Shown here: piece by piece, positions 1 through 10,400 of the stretch
Layout: each line of letters begins with the position of its first letter
Position numbering within the stretch: the first letter of the stretch is position 1
NCBI GenBank assembly: GCA_047967505.1
Contig: CM106540.1
DNA: 64,000 nucleotides
Source of the DNA: Dipteris shenzhenensis
Taxonomy: Eukaryota; Polypodiophyta; Polypodiopsida; Gleicheniales
Strand: one strand, 5' to 3'
The notes under the pieces: generated by a model
Databases searched by the model: none
What the model was told of the DNA's origin: nothing
Seen by the model: only the letters and a program-made list of their open reading frames with translations
Program-made: the position numbers and the translations under genes

Positions 1-59
1 ACCTCATTCAGTTTCACTTTCAGAGTTTACTGTCCTACACCATTCAAGTAGACAATTAA

Positions 60-454
60 GTGATTAAAGCCAAGGAACTTTTTAAGGAAGCTAGAAAAAA
101 TTATGTTCTTAGCTTTGACAACAAGTACTTGAAGAAACCTCTGACTATAGATGAGCTTTTTGAAGCTATCAAGGTGATGGCTAATGGTAAAACACCTGGA
201 GAGGATGGACTACCAATTGAATTCTACAAAAAATTTTGGTCCACTGTTGGCTCATACCTCCTCCTCTTATGGCAGGAAAGTATCAAAATTGGGTGCATGC
301 CTACTCACATCAATGGTGGTGTTATCAAACTAACTCCTAAGGAAGGAGATAAAAGTCTGAGCTAAGGAACTGGAGACCTCTCACTATGCTCAACTGTAGT
401 TATAAAATCTTTGCTAAAGCTCTGGCTCTGAGGGTTAAAACAGAATGGCCAACT
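60..454 (+). pseudogene. LINE reverse transcriptase, N-terminal part
   Basis: Translation shows the conserved opening of plant L1 reverse transcriptases: a segment with KTPGEDGLPIEFYKKFW, followed by a lysine/proline stretch (IKLTPKEGDK) and then RNWRPLTMLNCSYKIFAKAL after a small frameshift near 355. The enzyme would copy LINE RNA at a nicked target. The frame stops at 365 and resumes one frame over, so it is not functional. The sequence is cut at 454 by the compact LTR element; the continuation is found at 2561. Confidence 0.88.
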
Positions 455-742
455 TGATGGGATATCTCAAGGTGTATGCCTCAGGCACACCTTGGTTTCT
501 ATGTGTGAGTGCTAGAGGCACAGTTAGGTGCCCACAAGCATAGTTAGATGGTGGAGAGCCACATAGGATGATTGACAGAATCTAGGAGCAGATTGAGGAG
601 ATGATTGTGGAGCTCTGAAGTCATCAGTGATGTCAGTGAGCATGTATGAGGTGCCTACTTAAGGACCTCACTCTTCTTCATTCCATAATGCAAGTATTCT
701 GAGTTTGTGTCCACTCTACTCTTTCTTTTCAATTTACCAACA
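455..742 (+). repeat. 5' LTR of compact element copy 1
   Basis: 288-bp long terminal repeat, starting TGATGGGATATC and ending ACCAACA. It matches the 3' LTR at 2273-2560 with about three substitutions. The other family copy starts TGTTGGG, so the third base differs between copies. Confidence 0.92.
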
Positions 743-756
743 TGGTATCAGAGCCC
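743..756 (+). other. Primer-binding site, initiator Met tRNA type
   Basis: TGGTATCAGAGCCC directly abuts the 5' LTR. It matches the 3' end complement of plant initiator-methionine tRNA, the usual primer of copia-type elements. Confidence 0.9.
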
Positions 757-1601
757 TTTGATCCCCCTTCAACCCATTTCTGCCACATCATCATCTTCTT
801 CTTCATCTTCTTCTTCACCATCTCTTCCTCTTCTTCCCAAAGTTTGCTTAAGCTTGTTCTCCTCCAGTTCTCAACCATTTCCCACGTCCTTCCTGCTGGA
901 GATCCACCTCAAAGGGGCGAACCCCTAGCTGAAAGGAATCAGAGAAAGCCACGCTCGTTTCATCGCCATTACTCAAAATCCATCGACTTTTGCTTCTGTG
1001 TTTTCTCTCAGCATACTTCATCTTCCTCTAATTCCTTTCAGGGGTAGATTCTCCATGCCTTGAGCTATCTTGTGCTGAAATTTGAGTAGCAATGGCTGCA
1101 TATTCAAGGAGAAATCAGTGAAAAACCAATCGACTTTGAAGGGGCAAGCTATGGTGCCCTGATGCGTTTTTGCGCCTCTTCTTCCCAGAGGACCTTCTGT
1201 GGTATATCAGCTCTCTTTTTCCTTAGAAACCTTCTTTTCCTTTGCTCTGAAGAGTAAGCTACAAGCCCTCCAAGTTCAGTCTTTTGGTTTTGACAGTTTT
1301 GACAAGCTTTTTGAAGATGATGCTACATAAGATGCTATTCTAGCATTTCTGGTTTTTTGAAACTTTCAATAACATCAGTACAAGTGTGGCTTTAGTTTTG
1401 CTTTGAATTGCTAGACCTGGTTTTGATTGGAAAGTATTCATTTTAGCCACCTCTATGAAGCATATAAGTGAAAACATCATTGATTGAAATTTGGTCACAA
1501 GACTTTGCTACATTAAATGCTTATATTTTGAAGCATTTCAGTTGTTTTTCTAAGCCCTGTAAGAGAGAAGACACTGCCCAATATCTGGGTTAGACCCTCT
1601 C

Positions 1602-1901
1602 ATGGCTTGCTTATGCAAAATATGTGAAAAGCCAAAACATAAAGCAATGTCTTGTTATGCTACAAAGGATGAAAATGCCAACCTGACTTCCTTGTTGAAG
1701 CTTCTCTACACAACTATGGAGATGACAAGATAATTGCTCAGGATAATTGTTCTCTTGAAGGATATGATTTTCAGATCCACTTGTTCTATCATAGTACCAT
1801 CTTATAAGGCACTAGACACTGCCCATGTGGTAAGACCTTGCCTTGACATGGATATTTTGCCTCCACAAGATGAGGCATCCCATGAAGATTATGCATTTTA
1901 A
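1602..1901 (+). pseudogene. Zinc-knuckle frame of compact element copy 1, internally deleted
   Basis: Counterpart of the intact frame at 4646-5038. It begins with the same methionine and the same CX2CX4HX4C knuckle, but a deletion of roughly 115 bp after codon 33 shifts the frame and brings an early stop. The 3' part is still recognisable down to the shared terminal TAA. The deletion breakpoints share a few bases (GAAG/GCTTCTC), suggesting a small microhomology event. A short extra insertion (GCTCAGGATAATT) also lies near 1737. Confidence 0.7.
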
Positions 1902-2260
1902 ATCATCTCCATGTATGCTCCAGATCTGTCTTTTTATGTTGAGTCAAGGTACTCAACCTGGATAGTCCTCCAAAATGAATGAAATAAATTATTGTGCTTT
2001 GTAAACACCTCTGGTCACCTTATGATGTAGGCCATGTGTATGTTTTTGGTCCATGGTACCTCCTGCAGACATTGTGTGCATGTACATGCAGGGGAGATAA
2101 CCATTGGAAGGTCTTTTTGTATCCCTTTTTGTTTACCTTACACCCATGGGAACCCTTGCTAGCATGAGAACCTAGCCATAGATTTATCCTTGACCACCAT
2201 GAGATGGCATGAGAAACTATGAGACTAGATGTATCCTTGACATAGCTTGAGGCATTCCCT

Positions 2261-2272
2261 TGAGGGGGGGTT
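2261..2272 (+). other. Polypurine tract of compact element copy 1
   Basis: TGAGGGGGGGTT lies immediately before the 3' LTR, where second-strand DNA synthesis would be primed. The same tract precedes the 3' LTR of copy 2 at 5402-5413. Confidence 0.8.
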
Positions 2273-2560
2273 TGATGGGATATCTCAAGGTGTATGCCTC
2301 AGGCACACCTTGGTTTCTATGTGTGAGTGCTAGAGGCACAGTTAGGTGCCCACAAGCATAGTTAGGTGGTGGAGAGCCACATAGGATGATTGACAGAATC
2401 TAGGAGCAGATTGAGGAGATGATTGTGGAGCTCTGAACTCATCAGTGATGTCAGTGAGCATGTATGAGGTGCCTACTTAAGGACCTCACTCTTCTTCATT
2501 CCATAATGCAAGTATTCTGAGTTTGTGTCCACTCTACTCTTTCTTTTCAGTTTACCAACA
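2273..2560 (+). repeat. 3' LTR of compact element copy 1
   Basis: 288-bp repeat, nearly identical to 455-742, followed at once by the target duplication CAAGT and the resuming LINE sequence. Confidence 0.92.
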
Positions 2561-2565
2561 CAAGT

Positions 2566-3183
2566 GGATCCTACCAGAGCAGAAAGGCTTCATAAAGGGC
2601 ACTCCTCTTGGGCCCGATGGGTGCCGCAGGGGGACAGGATGATGAAGCAGTTCTTTCATACCACTAGCCCCCGATCGGCAAGCACACAACTACAACGTCT
2701 CCGAGACTCGCAAGGTATCATGCACACTGACCCACATGAGATTCTGGATGCTTCTTGAAGGTTAACTTTGACAAGGCATATGATAGACTTGAATGGGATT
2801 TCATCATCCAAGCTCTAGCTGATATGGGTTTTGGCCCCCTTTTCATCTCTTTTATCAAACTCCTCCTCACTAATGCTACTGCAAAGATATGTATTAATGG
2901 GATCATGAGCCAACCCTTTGAGCTTAAAAGATCTATAAGACAAGGGTTTGCTATTGCCCCTTTACTCTTTGCCATTGCTGCAGACACCTTGGGGTGGCTA
3001 CTTCATCAAACAAAGCCAAGAAGGCAAGTTGAAAGGTATTGAGTTATTTACCCTCAGGCAAGCACCTTTTTTGTTAAGCAGTTTGCTGATGCTACAAATT
3101 TAACCGTCAAGAATGAGTCACAATATATCAACGTGGCCATGGAGTCTTTAGAGATATTTTGCAAAGCCTCTGGGTCCAAAATC
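2566..3183 (+). pseudogene. LINE reverse transcriptase core, with embedded foreign LINE fragment
   Basis: The RT resumes with the motif ending EQKGFIKG. After the embedded segment at 2601-2757 comes the core: VNFDKAYDRLEWDFI (the first catalytic aspartate region), ING..SQPFELKRSIRQG, and a degenerate FADD box read as FADAT near 3080, where the second aspartate is lost. It continues to FCKASGSKI and is cut at 3183 by copia A. Frame breaks occur near 3040 and 3055. It cannot encode an active enzyme. Confidence 0.85.
2601..2757 (+). other. Foreign LINE linker fragment embedded in the RT
   Basis: About 157 bp, visibly more GC-rich than its surroundings and absent from the family's usual RT layout. 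One frame reads WVPQGDRMMKQFF, then LRDSQGIMHTDPHEILDA, which resembles the linker between endonuclease and RT in plant LINEs. It sits where about 30 residues of the RT fingers would be expected. Template switching between two LINE RNAs is the simplest explanation. That it derives from a different LINE family is an inference from motif resemblance. Confidence 0.5.
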
Positions 3184-3497
3184 TGTGAAGAGAGTGGGAG
3201 AGAAGGAAGGAGTCTCACTTGTAGCTTTCTCACATACACAATGGAAGAATATACAAAAAGGTGGAGGCTGAAAACAGTTTTCCTCTTCTTAGTTGTGAAA
3301 GACAAAAGAACTCTCTTAGTACAAAAGAATAGGTGAACCCTATATGTGGGTCTCAAACCAAACTCAGCTAACTAAGGTGGCATACTAACTGAGCCACTAA
3401 CTAGAGTACATAAAGATAGCTGTCACCCAACTATTATTCATGGGCAGTGCACCAACCGCATCTGTAGCTAACAAGTCGGTGACATAAATGCACAACG
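3184..3497 (-). repeat. 3' LTR of copia A, first segment
   Basis: The LTR begins here in plus coordinates (TGTGAAGAGAG), right after the LINE target site. The remaining 46 bp lie at 5703-5748, beyond the nested compact element. Together they match the other LTR at 10046-10400. Confidence 0.9.
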
Positions 3498-3786
3498 TGT
3501 TGGGATATCTCAAGGTGTATGCCTCAGGCACACCTTATGTTTCTATGTGTGAGTGCTAGAGGCACAGTTAGGTGCCCACAAGCACAGTTAGGTGGTGGAA
3601 AAGCCACATAGGATGATTGAGTGAATCTAGGAGCAGATTGAGGAGATGATTGAGGAGCTTTGAGGTCATCAGTGATGTCAGTGACCTTGTATGAGGTGCC
3701 TACTTAAGGACCTCATTCTTCTTCATTCTATAAGCAAGTATTCTGATTTTGTGTCCACTCTACTCTTTCCTTTCAGTATTCCAACC
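3498..3786 (+). repeat. 5' LTR of compact element copy 2
   Basis: 289-bp LTR starting TGTTGGGATATC. It ends CC rather than the canonical CA, the only difference I see from the 3' LTR at 5414-5702. Confidence 0.92.
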
Positions 3787-3800
3787 TGGTATCAGAGCCC
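3787..3800 (+). other. Primer-binding site of compact element copy 2
   Basis: TGGTATCAGAGCCC adjoins the 5' LTR, the initiator-Met tRNA type, identical to the site in copy 1. Confidence 0.9.
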
Positions 3801-4645
3801 TTTGATCCCCCTTGAGCCCATTTCTGCCACATCATCATCTTCTTCTTCATCTTCTTCTTCTCCATTTTCCTCTTTCTTCCCAAAATCTTTGAGAGCTTGG
3901 TTCTCCATCTACAAACAGCCATTGCCCAAACCCTCTGAGCTGGAAACTCCTCTAGTATGGGCAAACTTCCACCTGCAAGCAATTGAAGAAAAAACGTCTG
4001 TGGTGGCTGCCATTCTCCAAACAGCGAATTTCTTCTGTTGCTCAATACTCCCTGCATACTCCGCCATTGCTTGAGCCCTCTTAGGAGTAGATGGGCGACC
4101 TCAAGACGAAGATTTTGAGCCATTTTTCAGGTCATTTGGTTCAGTAACGAGGGAGAAATCGTCAAAACTCAGTTCCAGCCTGTAGCAACTCTCCCGGGCA
4201 AAAGTGCGCACCATTTCGTCCAACCTCTGTGCTGGACCTTCTCTGGTATATGAGCTTTCTTTTGCTTCAGAAAGCCCTCTTTTCCTTGCTTTGAAGAGTG
4301 AGCTACAAGCCCTCCAAGTTCAGCTTTTCAGTTTTGACAGTTTTGGACAAGTTTTTGAAGATGATGCTACATAAAATGCTACTCTAGCATTTCTGGTTTT
4401 TTGAAGCTTTCAATAACTTCAGTACAAGTGTGGATTCAGTTTTGTTTTGACTTGCTAGACCTGGTTTTGATTGGAAAGTGTTTATTTCATCCACTTCTAT
4501 GAAGCATGTAAAAGGAAGCATCATTGTTTGAAATCTAGTCACTACTATTTGCTACATTAAATGCTTATATTTTGAAGCATTTCAGTTGTTATTCTAAGCC
4601 CTGTAAGAGAGAAGACACTACCCAATACTTGGGTTAGAGCCTCTC

Positions 4646-5038
4646 ATGGCTTGCTTATGCAAAATATGTGAAAAGCCAAAACATAAAGCAATGTCTTGTT
4701 ATGCTACAAAGGATGAAAATGCCAACCTGACTTCCTTATTGAAGATTGCCAAAACAATGGTTGCCAAAAAGGAAGCAAATACAGAGATCTACACTCTCAT
4801 GGCACTTTTATTTGACTCCAAGTACAAGAAAAAGATGAAGGTCAGATATGCTTCTCTACACAACTATGGAGATGACAAGATAATTGTTCTCTTGAAGGAT
4901 ATGACTTTCAAATCCACTTGTTCTATCATAGCACCATCTTATAAGGCATTAGACACTGCCCATGTGGTAAGACCTTGCCTTGACATGGATATTTTGCCTC
5001 CACAAGATGAGGCATCCCATGAAGATTATGCATTTTAA
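4646..5038 (+). CDS. Short zinc-knuckle (Gag-like) protein of the compact LTR element
   Basis: A 130-residue frame in the 3' half of the internal region. Residues about 5-18 form a perfect CX2CX4HX4C zinc knuckle (CKICEKPKHKAMSC), the RNA-binding motif of retroviral and retrotransposon Gag proteins. The middle is lysine-rich and the C-terminus acidic (DEASHEDYAF). There is no capsid-like domain and no protease or polymerase. A role in packaging or binding the element's RNA is an inference from the motif alone. The start used is the first methionine, present in both copies. Copy 1 has an internal deletion, so only this copy is open. It may be a leftover Gag C-terminus rather than an active gene. 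Confidence 0.55.
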   Translation: MACLCKICEKPKHKAMSCYATKDENANLTSLLKIAKTMVAKKEANTEIYTLMALLFDSKYKKKMKVRYASLHNYGDDKIIVLLKDMTFKSTCSIIAPSYKALDTAHVVRPCLDMDILPPQDEASHEDYAF

Positions 5039-5401
5039 ATCATCTCTATGTATGCTCCAGATCACTCTTTTTATGTCAAGGTACTCAGCCTGGATAGTCC
5101 TCCAAAATGAATGAAAATAAACTATTGTGTTTTGTGTGTTTTGTAAACACCTCTGGTCACCTTATGATGTAGGCCATGTGTATGTTTTGTTCCATGGTAC
5201 CTCCTACAGACATTGTGTGCATGTACATGTAGGAGAGATAACCATTGGAAGGTCTGTTTGTATCCCTTTCTGTTTACCTTACACCCAAGGAAACCCTTGC
5301 TAGCATGAGAACCTAGCCATAGATTTATCCTTGACCACCATGAGATGGCATGAGAAACTATGAGACTAGATGTATCCTTGACATAGCTTGAGGCATTCCC
5401 T

Positions 5402-5413
5402 TGAGGGGGGGTT
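5402..5413 (+). other. Polypurine tract of compact element copy 2
   Basis: TGAGGGGGGGTT directly before the 3' LTR, as in copy 1. Confidence 0.8.
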
Positions 5414-5702
5414 TGTTGGGATATCTCAAGGTGTATGCCTCAGGCACACCTTATGTTTCTATGTGTGAGTGCTAGAGGCACAGTTAGGTGCCCACAAGCA
5501 CAGTTAGGTGGTGGAAAAGCCACATAGGATGATTGAGTGAATCTAGGAGCAGATTGAGGAGATGATTGAGGAGCTTTGAGGTCATCAGTGATGTCAGTGA
5601 CCTTGTATGAGGTGCCTACTTAAGGACCTCATTCTTCTTCATTCTATAAGCAAGTATTCTGATTTTGTGTCCACTCTACTCTTTCCTTTCAGTATTCCAA
5701 CA
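5414..5702 (+). repeat. 3' LTR of compact element copy 2
   Basis: 289-bp LTR ending CCAACA, followed by the target duplication CAACG and the rest of the copia A LTR. Confidence 0.92.
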
Positions 5703-5748
5703 CAACGGTCACCCTAGCATATCACGAGTGGAGCTTGATATCTCAACA
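5703..5748 (-). repeat. 3' LTR of copia A, second segment
   Basis: Continuation of the LTR interrupted at 3497, including the duplicated CAACG. It ends TATCTCAACA in plus sense, so the LTR begins TGTTGAGATA on the coding strand. Confidence 0.9.
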
Positions 5749-5763
5749 CTCCCCCTTGAGCTC
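5749..5763 (-). other. Polypurine tract of copia A
   Basis: On the minus strand it reads GAGCTCAAGGGGGAG, directly upstream of the 3' LTR. Confidence 0.8.
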
Positions 5764-5865
5764 AATACCAATTCTTGCACACCAAGCAAGTCTCTAAACT
5801 TGCACAGCTTCTCTATGCCCAATGCCTTCGTGAATATGCCAGCTACCTGATTCTCTGTGCTGACA

Positions 5866-8555
5866 TAAACTAGATCAAATAAAACCTACTATAACCTTCT
5901 CCCACACATAGTGATAATAAACCTCAATGTGCTTTGTTCTAGCATGATAGGCTGGGTTTGCAAAGAATATACTACTCATGTTGTCACAATAAATGACAAC
6001 TGGCCCATCTGTAGACTGATGCATATCATAAAGTAGCTTATGCAACCAAGCTAACTCACATGCAGCCATTGCTGCACCCCTGAACTCAACCTCTATGCTT
6101 GACAAGGCAACTGTAGGCTGTTTCTTGCTGCTCCAAGTGACTGCAGCACTCCCAAAAGAGAACACATATCCACTGGTAGATCGTCTATCAGAAATACTAC
6201 CAGCCCAATTAGCATTACTGTATCCATGCAACTGTATCTGAACCCTAGTCTCATAAAATAGTCCATACTGCAATGTGGACTTCACATACCTCAGTATGCG
6301 TCTAGCCACATCCAAATGCGGTTTCCTTGGAGGCTGCATAAACTGACTTACCAACCCAATAGCATAGCTCAAATCTGGCCTGGTAATAGTCATATAAATC
6401 AAACTTCCTACTATGCGTCTGTACATAGTAGGGTCTTCCAAAAGCTCACCTGCATCTACGCTTAGCTTCACATTCTGCTCCAAAGGAACTAAAATAGGCT
6501 TACAGCCTATCATCCCATATTTGGACAGCATGTCCAATCCATACTGCCTCTGTAAGAGCCATATCCCACTTGTGGATCTTATCAGCTCAATGCCCAAGAA
6601 GTAACGTAGCTCTCTTAAATCCTTCATCTCAAACTTCTACTTCAATAGCATTTTCACATGAAGGATATCTTCATCACTATCACCTGTGATTATCAAATAA
6701 TCAACATAAATGACAAGCAGCATAATTCCTTTTTCTATTTTTCTCACATAAAGTGAAATCTGCCTTGGAAATCTGAAAGCCAATAGTGACAAGATACTGT
6801 CCTATCTTGTCAGACCATGCTCTGGGTGCTTGCTTCAAGCCATACAGCAAACAAACTCAGAAACAGCATGAACATAACTTGGTGGCTACTCCATATAGAC
6901 CTCTTTTTGCAAATCACCATGCAAGAAAGCATTCTTTATATCCATCTGATGTAAAGACCATCCCTTTGATGCAGCCATAGCAATGACTACTCTTACGGTT
7001 GCCATCCTTGCAACTGGAGTGAATGTTTCTTCATAATCAATGCCATATGTCTATGCATACCCCTTAACAACTAATCTTACCTTGTATCTATTCACAGAAC
7101 CATCTGCATTGTGCTTCACCTTATAAACCCACTTGCAGCCAATTGCATTCTTGTCTTTAGGAAAAGGCACCAATTCCCATTTAGCATTTGCTTCCAAGGC
7201 ATCCATTTCTTCATCCATGGCTTTCTCCCATTTTTCTTTTCCCATGGTTTGCTCAAAAGAAGTGGGTTCTAGTTCATGTATCACTTTGACCATATAGGCA
7301 TAGTGAATGGTTGTAAATCCATCATATTTCAGCCTATCCACAGGATACCTAGCTCTGGTAGACCTATGCAAAATAGGCTCACTACCAGGTGCTCTCAAAA
7401 CATCCCTTGTCTTCCTTACTCCAGGTGTAACAACAGAAGGAATACCCAACTCATCATCAAGGCTCTGTTCTGAGCCACTGGATTCACCATCCACATAAGA
7501 GTGACCTGCATTCACATCAACTGTTGTAGCAACTGCTTTAGCCCAATAATAATCTAGCCCAATCTTTTCCGTTGAGCATGGCATGAGATACCTCTCCAAT
7601 ATGCTTGTTTTTCCTTTCTGCAAGTCCATTTTGCTGTGGGGTATGACTGCATGAATGTTGCTGCTTTATGCCATGCTCCTATAGGAAACTTGCAAACTCA
7701 TTTGAGAGGTACTCTCCCCCTCCATCTGACCGTAGGCATTTTATTTTGCAGACCTATTTCCTTTTCAACCATAGCTTTAAAAGCTTTAAAATGACCAAAC
7801 ACTTCACTTTTCTTTTTCATAAAATACACCCAAACTTTTCTGATGTAGTCATCAATAAAAGTGACAAAATAATGACAGCCTCCAATAGATGCAGCTTTAG
7901 TAGTCCACACATCATAGTGGATTAATTCCAATGGCCTCTTACTCTCTTGAACATGCCTAGGAAATGGTTTCCTTGCCTGTTTTCCAAATTGACAAGCTTC
8001 ACGTACCTTATGCATTTCTGTAACCTTGAACTTAGGCAATCCTGCAACAATATTTTGGGCCTGCATTAATTTAATTCATACATTAACATGACCAATGCAT
8101 TTATGCCAGATATCAATATCTGCAACTACACCCGTCCCATGTGCAAACATTGTTGCACTCAATTCAGGCATGTCCGCATCCAACGTAAACATCCTGCCCT
8201 TCTTCTTCCCTTTTGCTATCAAGCAACCTTTATTTTTCATATCCTCAACAAAGCATCCATGAGGATTAAATCTGACCTGCAAGCCTTGCTCAACCATTTG
8301 ACCAATAGAAACTAGATTCTTGGTAATATTCCGGACATGAAATACATCAGACAGGTATTTCTTTTTCCCATCCTGCATAGACAAAGGAATTTTACCAGTC
8401 TGCACAATAGAATGTGCAGTATCATCAGTAGTCTCCACAAATCCTAGTCTTTCCATTTTCCTTGCATCCTGCCTCCATTCTACATGACCTATCATGTGGT
8501 TTGATGCACATGAGTCAACATACCACACATCATTGCTTTCTTCTGCACTTGTCAC
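5866..8555 (-). pseudogene. Copia A pol (protease, integrase, RT, RNase H), decayed
   Basis: Reading leftward: a protease with WYVDSCASNHM at 8490-8530, where the usual DSGA reads DSCA. Next is a GAG-pre-integrase piece (IWHKCIGHVN) and then the integrase core (FVTFIDDY, 7698-8066). The integrase C-terminus is lost: a deletion near 7520 joins YYWAKAVATT directly to the linker before RT. RT starts at 7051-7629 ([12 protein letters not shown]). Its catalytic YVDD reads YVDY near 6710. RNase H at 5875-6627 is the best-preserved part (RYFLGIEL, YANWAGS-like SNANWAGS, VIYCDNMS). Several frameshifts separate the pieces. Element B shows the unbroken layout up to mid-RT. Confidence 0.85.
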
Positions 8556-8574
8556 AGAAATTGGTCATGTGATG

Positions 8575-9541
8575 CACCATAAACAGATGCTCATTTCTGT
8601 CATCACCATGTCTACTAGAGGATGCATAATTGCCTTACTGCAATTTTCCAATCATGATGTCATTCTGCTTTTTATAGCAGTCTTTAACCATATGACCCAT
8701 TTTAACATAGAAGTAGCATTCAACATTGCTGCTTGCATTTTGGCCTCTCTGCCATCCACCACGACCTCTTTGGCTCGCCTTGCCTCTAAAGTTACCAAGT
8801 CCTCCTCCATAGGACTGGTTTTCTTGAATTTGCTGCATATTCTAATTTTTGCCATGGCCTCCAAATCGGCCTGCTCTACCTCTACCTCTACCTCTTCTAG
8901 CATTTGAGTAGAAGACAGCTTCTTTTGAAGTTCCTCCTGAAGAAGATGCACCACCATTTCTCTGCTCTTCAAAAATTAGAAGAGCAATCAACTCCCCAAA
9001 ATTAGGAAAATTCTCACGGACAGCAATGGATGTCCGAAACTGTGCATAATCCTTTCCTACCATTCAAGGTCATAGAAACTAAATCATCATCTTCCACTGG
9101 CAACCCAATGGAAGCAAGTGCATCTACAATCTTCTTCACCTTCATGTGGTAGTCGCTGATGCTCATATTTTCTCTCTGCACATTATGCAACTCCTACTTG
9201 AGCTGCATTTTCCTGGCTTATGTATTTGTGCTATACATTTTTGTCAAAGTATCCCATGCCTCCTTTGGCATGCTTGTATCTGGAATATGCACAATCATAG
9301 AATCTGAAATACTGATAGACAGCTTGTACATAACTTTTATGGCTCTCTCATGCCATCCTTTAAATGCCTGCAACTCCTGTTGATTGGGAACATTAGGAAT
9401 AACTCGTTCTTGTTCAGCTCCAATAATGAACTCCCAATAGCCTTTTCCCTTAAGGAAATTCATCATTCTAAACTTCCATGCTTGGAAGTTTTTCTTGTCA
9501 AGCTTTTCAGTGACAATATGTGAAAGAGCATCAGACGCCAT
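8575..9541 (-). pseudogene. Copia A gag, decayed
   Basis: Starts at a methionine (MASDALSHIVTEKLDKKNF) typical of copia Gag. It contains the UBN2-type capsid segment with W-x-A-W and GYWEFI, then an arginine/glycine-rich stretch, then a degenerate zinc knuckle (CYFYVKMGHMVKDC), in which the second cysteine has become tyrosine. Frameshifts near 9220, 9060 and 8840 break the frame. Gag would form the particle that packages the element RNA. Confidence 0.82.
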
Positions 9542-10031
9542 TATAGAACACTGCAAAATATTCTGTCACTGTAAAAAACACAACTTCTGCCTCACAAGGG
9601 CAAATCTACAAAAGTGATAAAAATGGTATTTGACCACACAGTCACTTCCTAGTGATGATTTTGCATCAACAGCAATAAGAATGATTCTGTCACTCCCAAT
9701 ATCTCTGTGCACAGGCATACGATGCAATTTCTACGATAACTTTTCACCGACCTACAGAATAGTGGTCACACAGCAAAAACAGGGCACTTTCCAGAGTGCC
9801 TGCAAAAAACTTATGCCACCAAAACAGGCCCCGAAATGTCCCACAACATATACTACCCTCTCGCCACACCGCAAAGGGTGTCCCAATCTGAGACAATGTA
9901 CTCTTGCACTTTTTGACTGTGCTACCTACATAGATTTTCTCCCAAACTCGAAAAAAAATGAAAGCAACATTGATCCTCTTACTAGGATACTGTGAACTTG
10001 GTTTGCTTTCTTGAGCTCCTTACCACGAACC
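9542..10031 (-). other. Copia A 5' leader
   Basis: About 490 bp between primer site and gag start. I see no gene; short open frames here are incidental. It is clearly related to the leader of copia B (25190-25744). Confidence 0.6.
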
Positions 10032-10045
10032 GAGCTCTAATACCA
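10032..10045 (-). other. Primer-binding site of copia A
   Basis: On the minus strand TGGTATTAGAGCTC abuts the 5' LTR; one mismatch from the initiator-Met type TGGTATCAGAGC. Element B carries the unmutated form at 25745-25758. Confidence 0.82.
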
Positions 10046-10400
10046 TGTGAAGAGAGTGGGAGCGAAGGAAGGAGTCTCACTTGTAGCTTTCTCACATACA
10101 CAATGGGGCAATATACACAAAGGTGGAGGCTGAAAACAGTTTTCCTCTTCTTAGTTGTGAAAGCCAAAAGAACTCTCTTAATACAAAAGAATAGGTGAAC
10201 CCTATATGTGGGTCTCAAACCAAACTCAGCTAACTGAGGTGGCATACTAACTAAGCCACTAACTAGAGTACATAAAGATAGCTGTCATCTAGCTATGATT
10301 CATGGGCAGTGTACCAACCGCATTTGTAGCTAACAAGTCAGTGACATAAATGCACAACGGTCACCCTAGCATATCACGAGTGGAGCTCGATATCTCAACA
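10046..10400 (-). repeat. 5' LTR of copia A
   Basis: 355-bp LTR matching the interrupted one at 3184-5748 and the LTR of copia B at 25759-26111. It is followed by the target duplication AAATC and the LINE. Confidence 0.9.

Larger units (their letters stand above)
455..2560 (+). mobile_element. Compact non-autonomous LTR retrotransposon, copy 1 (TR-GAG-like)
   Basis: A complete 2.1-kb LTR element inside the LINE. It has two 288-bp LTRs beginning TG and ending CA, differing at about three positions. The initiator-Met-type primer site touches the 5' LTR and a G-rich polypurine tract precedes the 3' LTR. The target duplication is CAACT (450-454) on the left and CAAGT (2561-2565) on the right; LINE copy 2 reads CAAGT there, so the left copy has one mutation. 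No protease, integrase or RT is encoded. The internal region holds one short zinc-knuckle frame, damaged in this copy by a deletion. Mobilisation would have needed enzymes from another element. Confidence 0.92.
3498..5702 (+). mobile_element. Compact non-autonomous LTR retrotransposon, copy 2 (TR-GAG-like)
   Basis: Second copy of the family seen at 455-2560, inserted into the 3' LTR of copia A. Its two 289-bp LTRs appear to differ only at the last base, which points to a recent insertion. The target duplication is CAACG (3493-3497 and 5703-5707). Primer site and polypurine tract are as in copy 1. This copy keeps the full 130-codon zinc-knuckle frame. Being inside A, which is inside the LINE, it is the youngest of three levels here. 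Confidence 0.93.
3184..10400 (-). mobile_element. Ty1/copia element A, nested in the LINE, itself interrupted
   Basis: A copia element in minus orientation with both LTRs (about 355 bp), an initiator-Met-type primer site at the right end and a polypurine tract at the left. The target duplication is AAATC (3179-3183 and 10401-10405), and joining the flanks restores the LINE as seen in copy 2. Its 3' LTR holds the compact element at 3498-5702. The order on the minus strand is gag, protease, integrase, RT, RNase H, as in copia. Coding regions are decayed. Element B (21871-26111) is a second copy of the family. Confidence 0.92.

Noticed and set aside
707-1047. Two overlapping frames of 73 and 101 codons rich in serine and phenylalanine
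   Set aside because: They span the LTR/primer site and a TCTTCTTC-rich leader of the compact element; the second copy does not keep them open in the same way.
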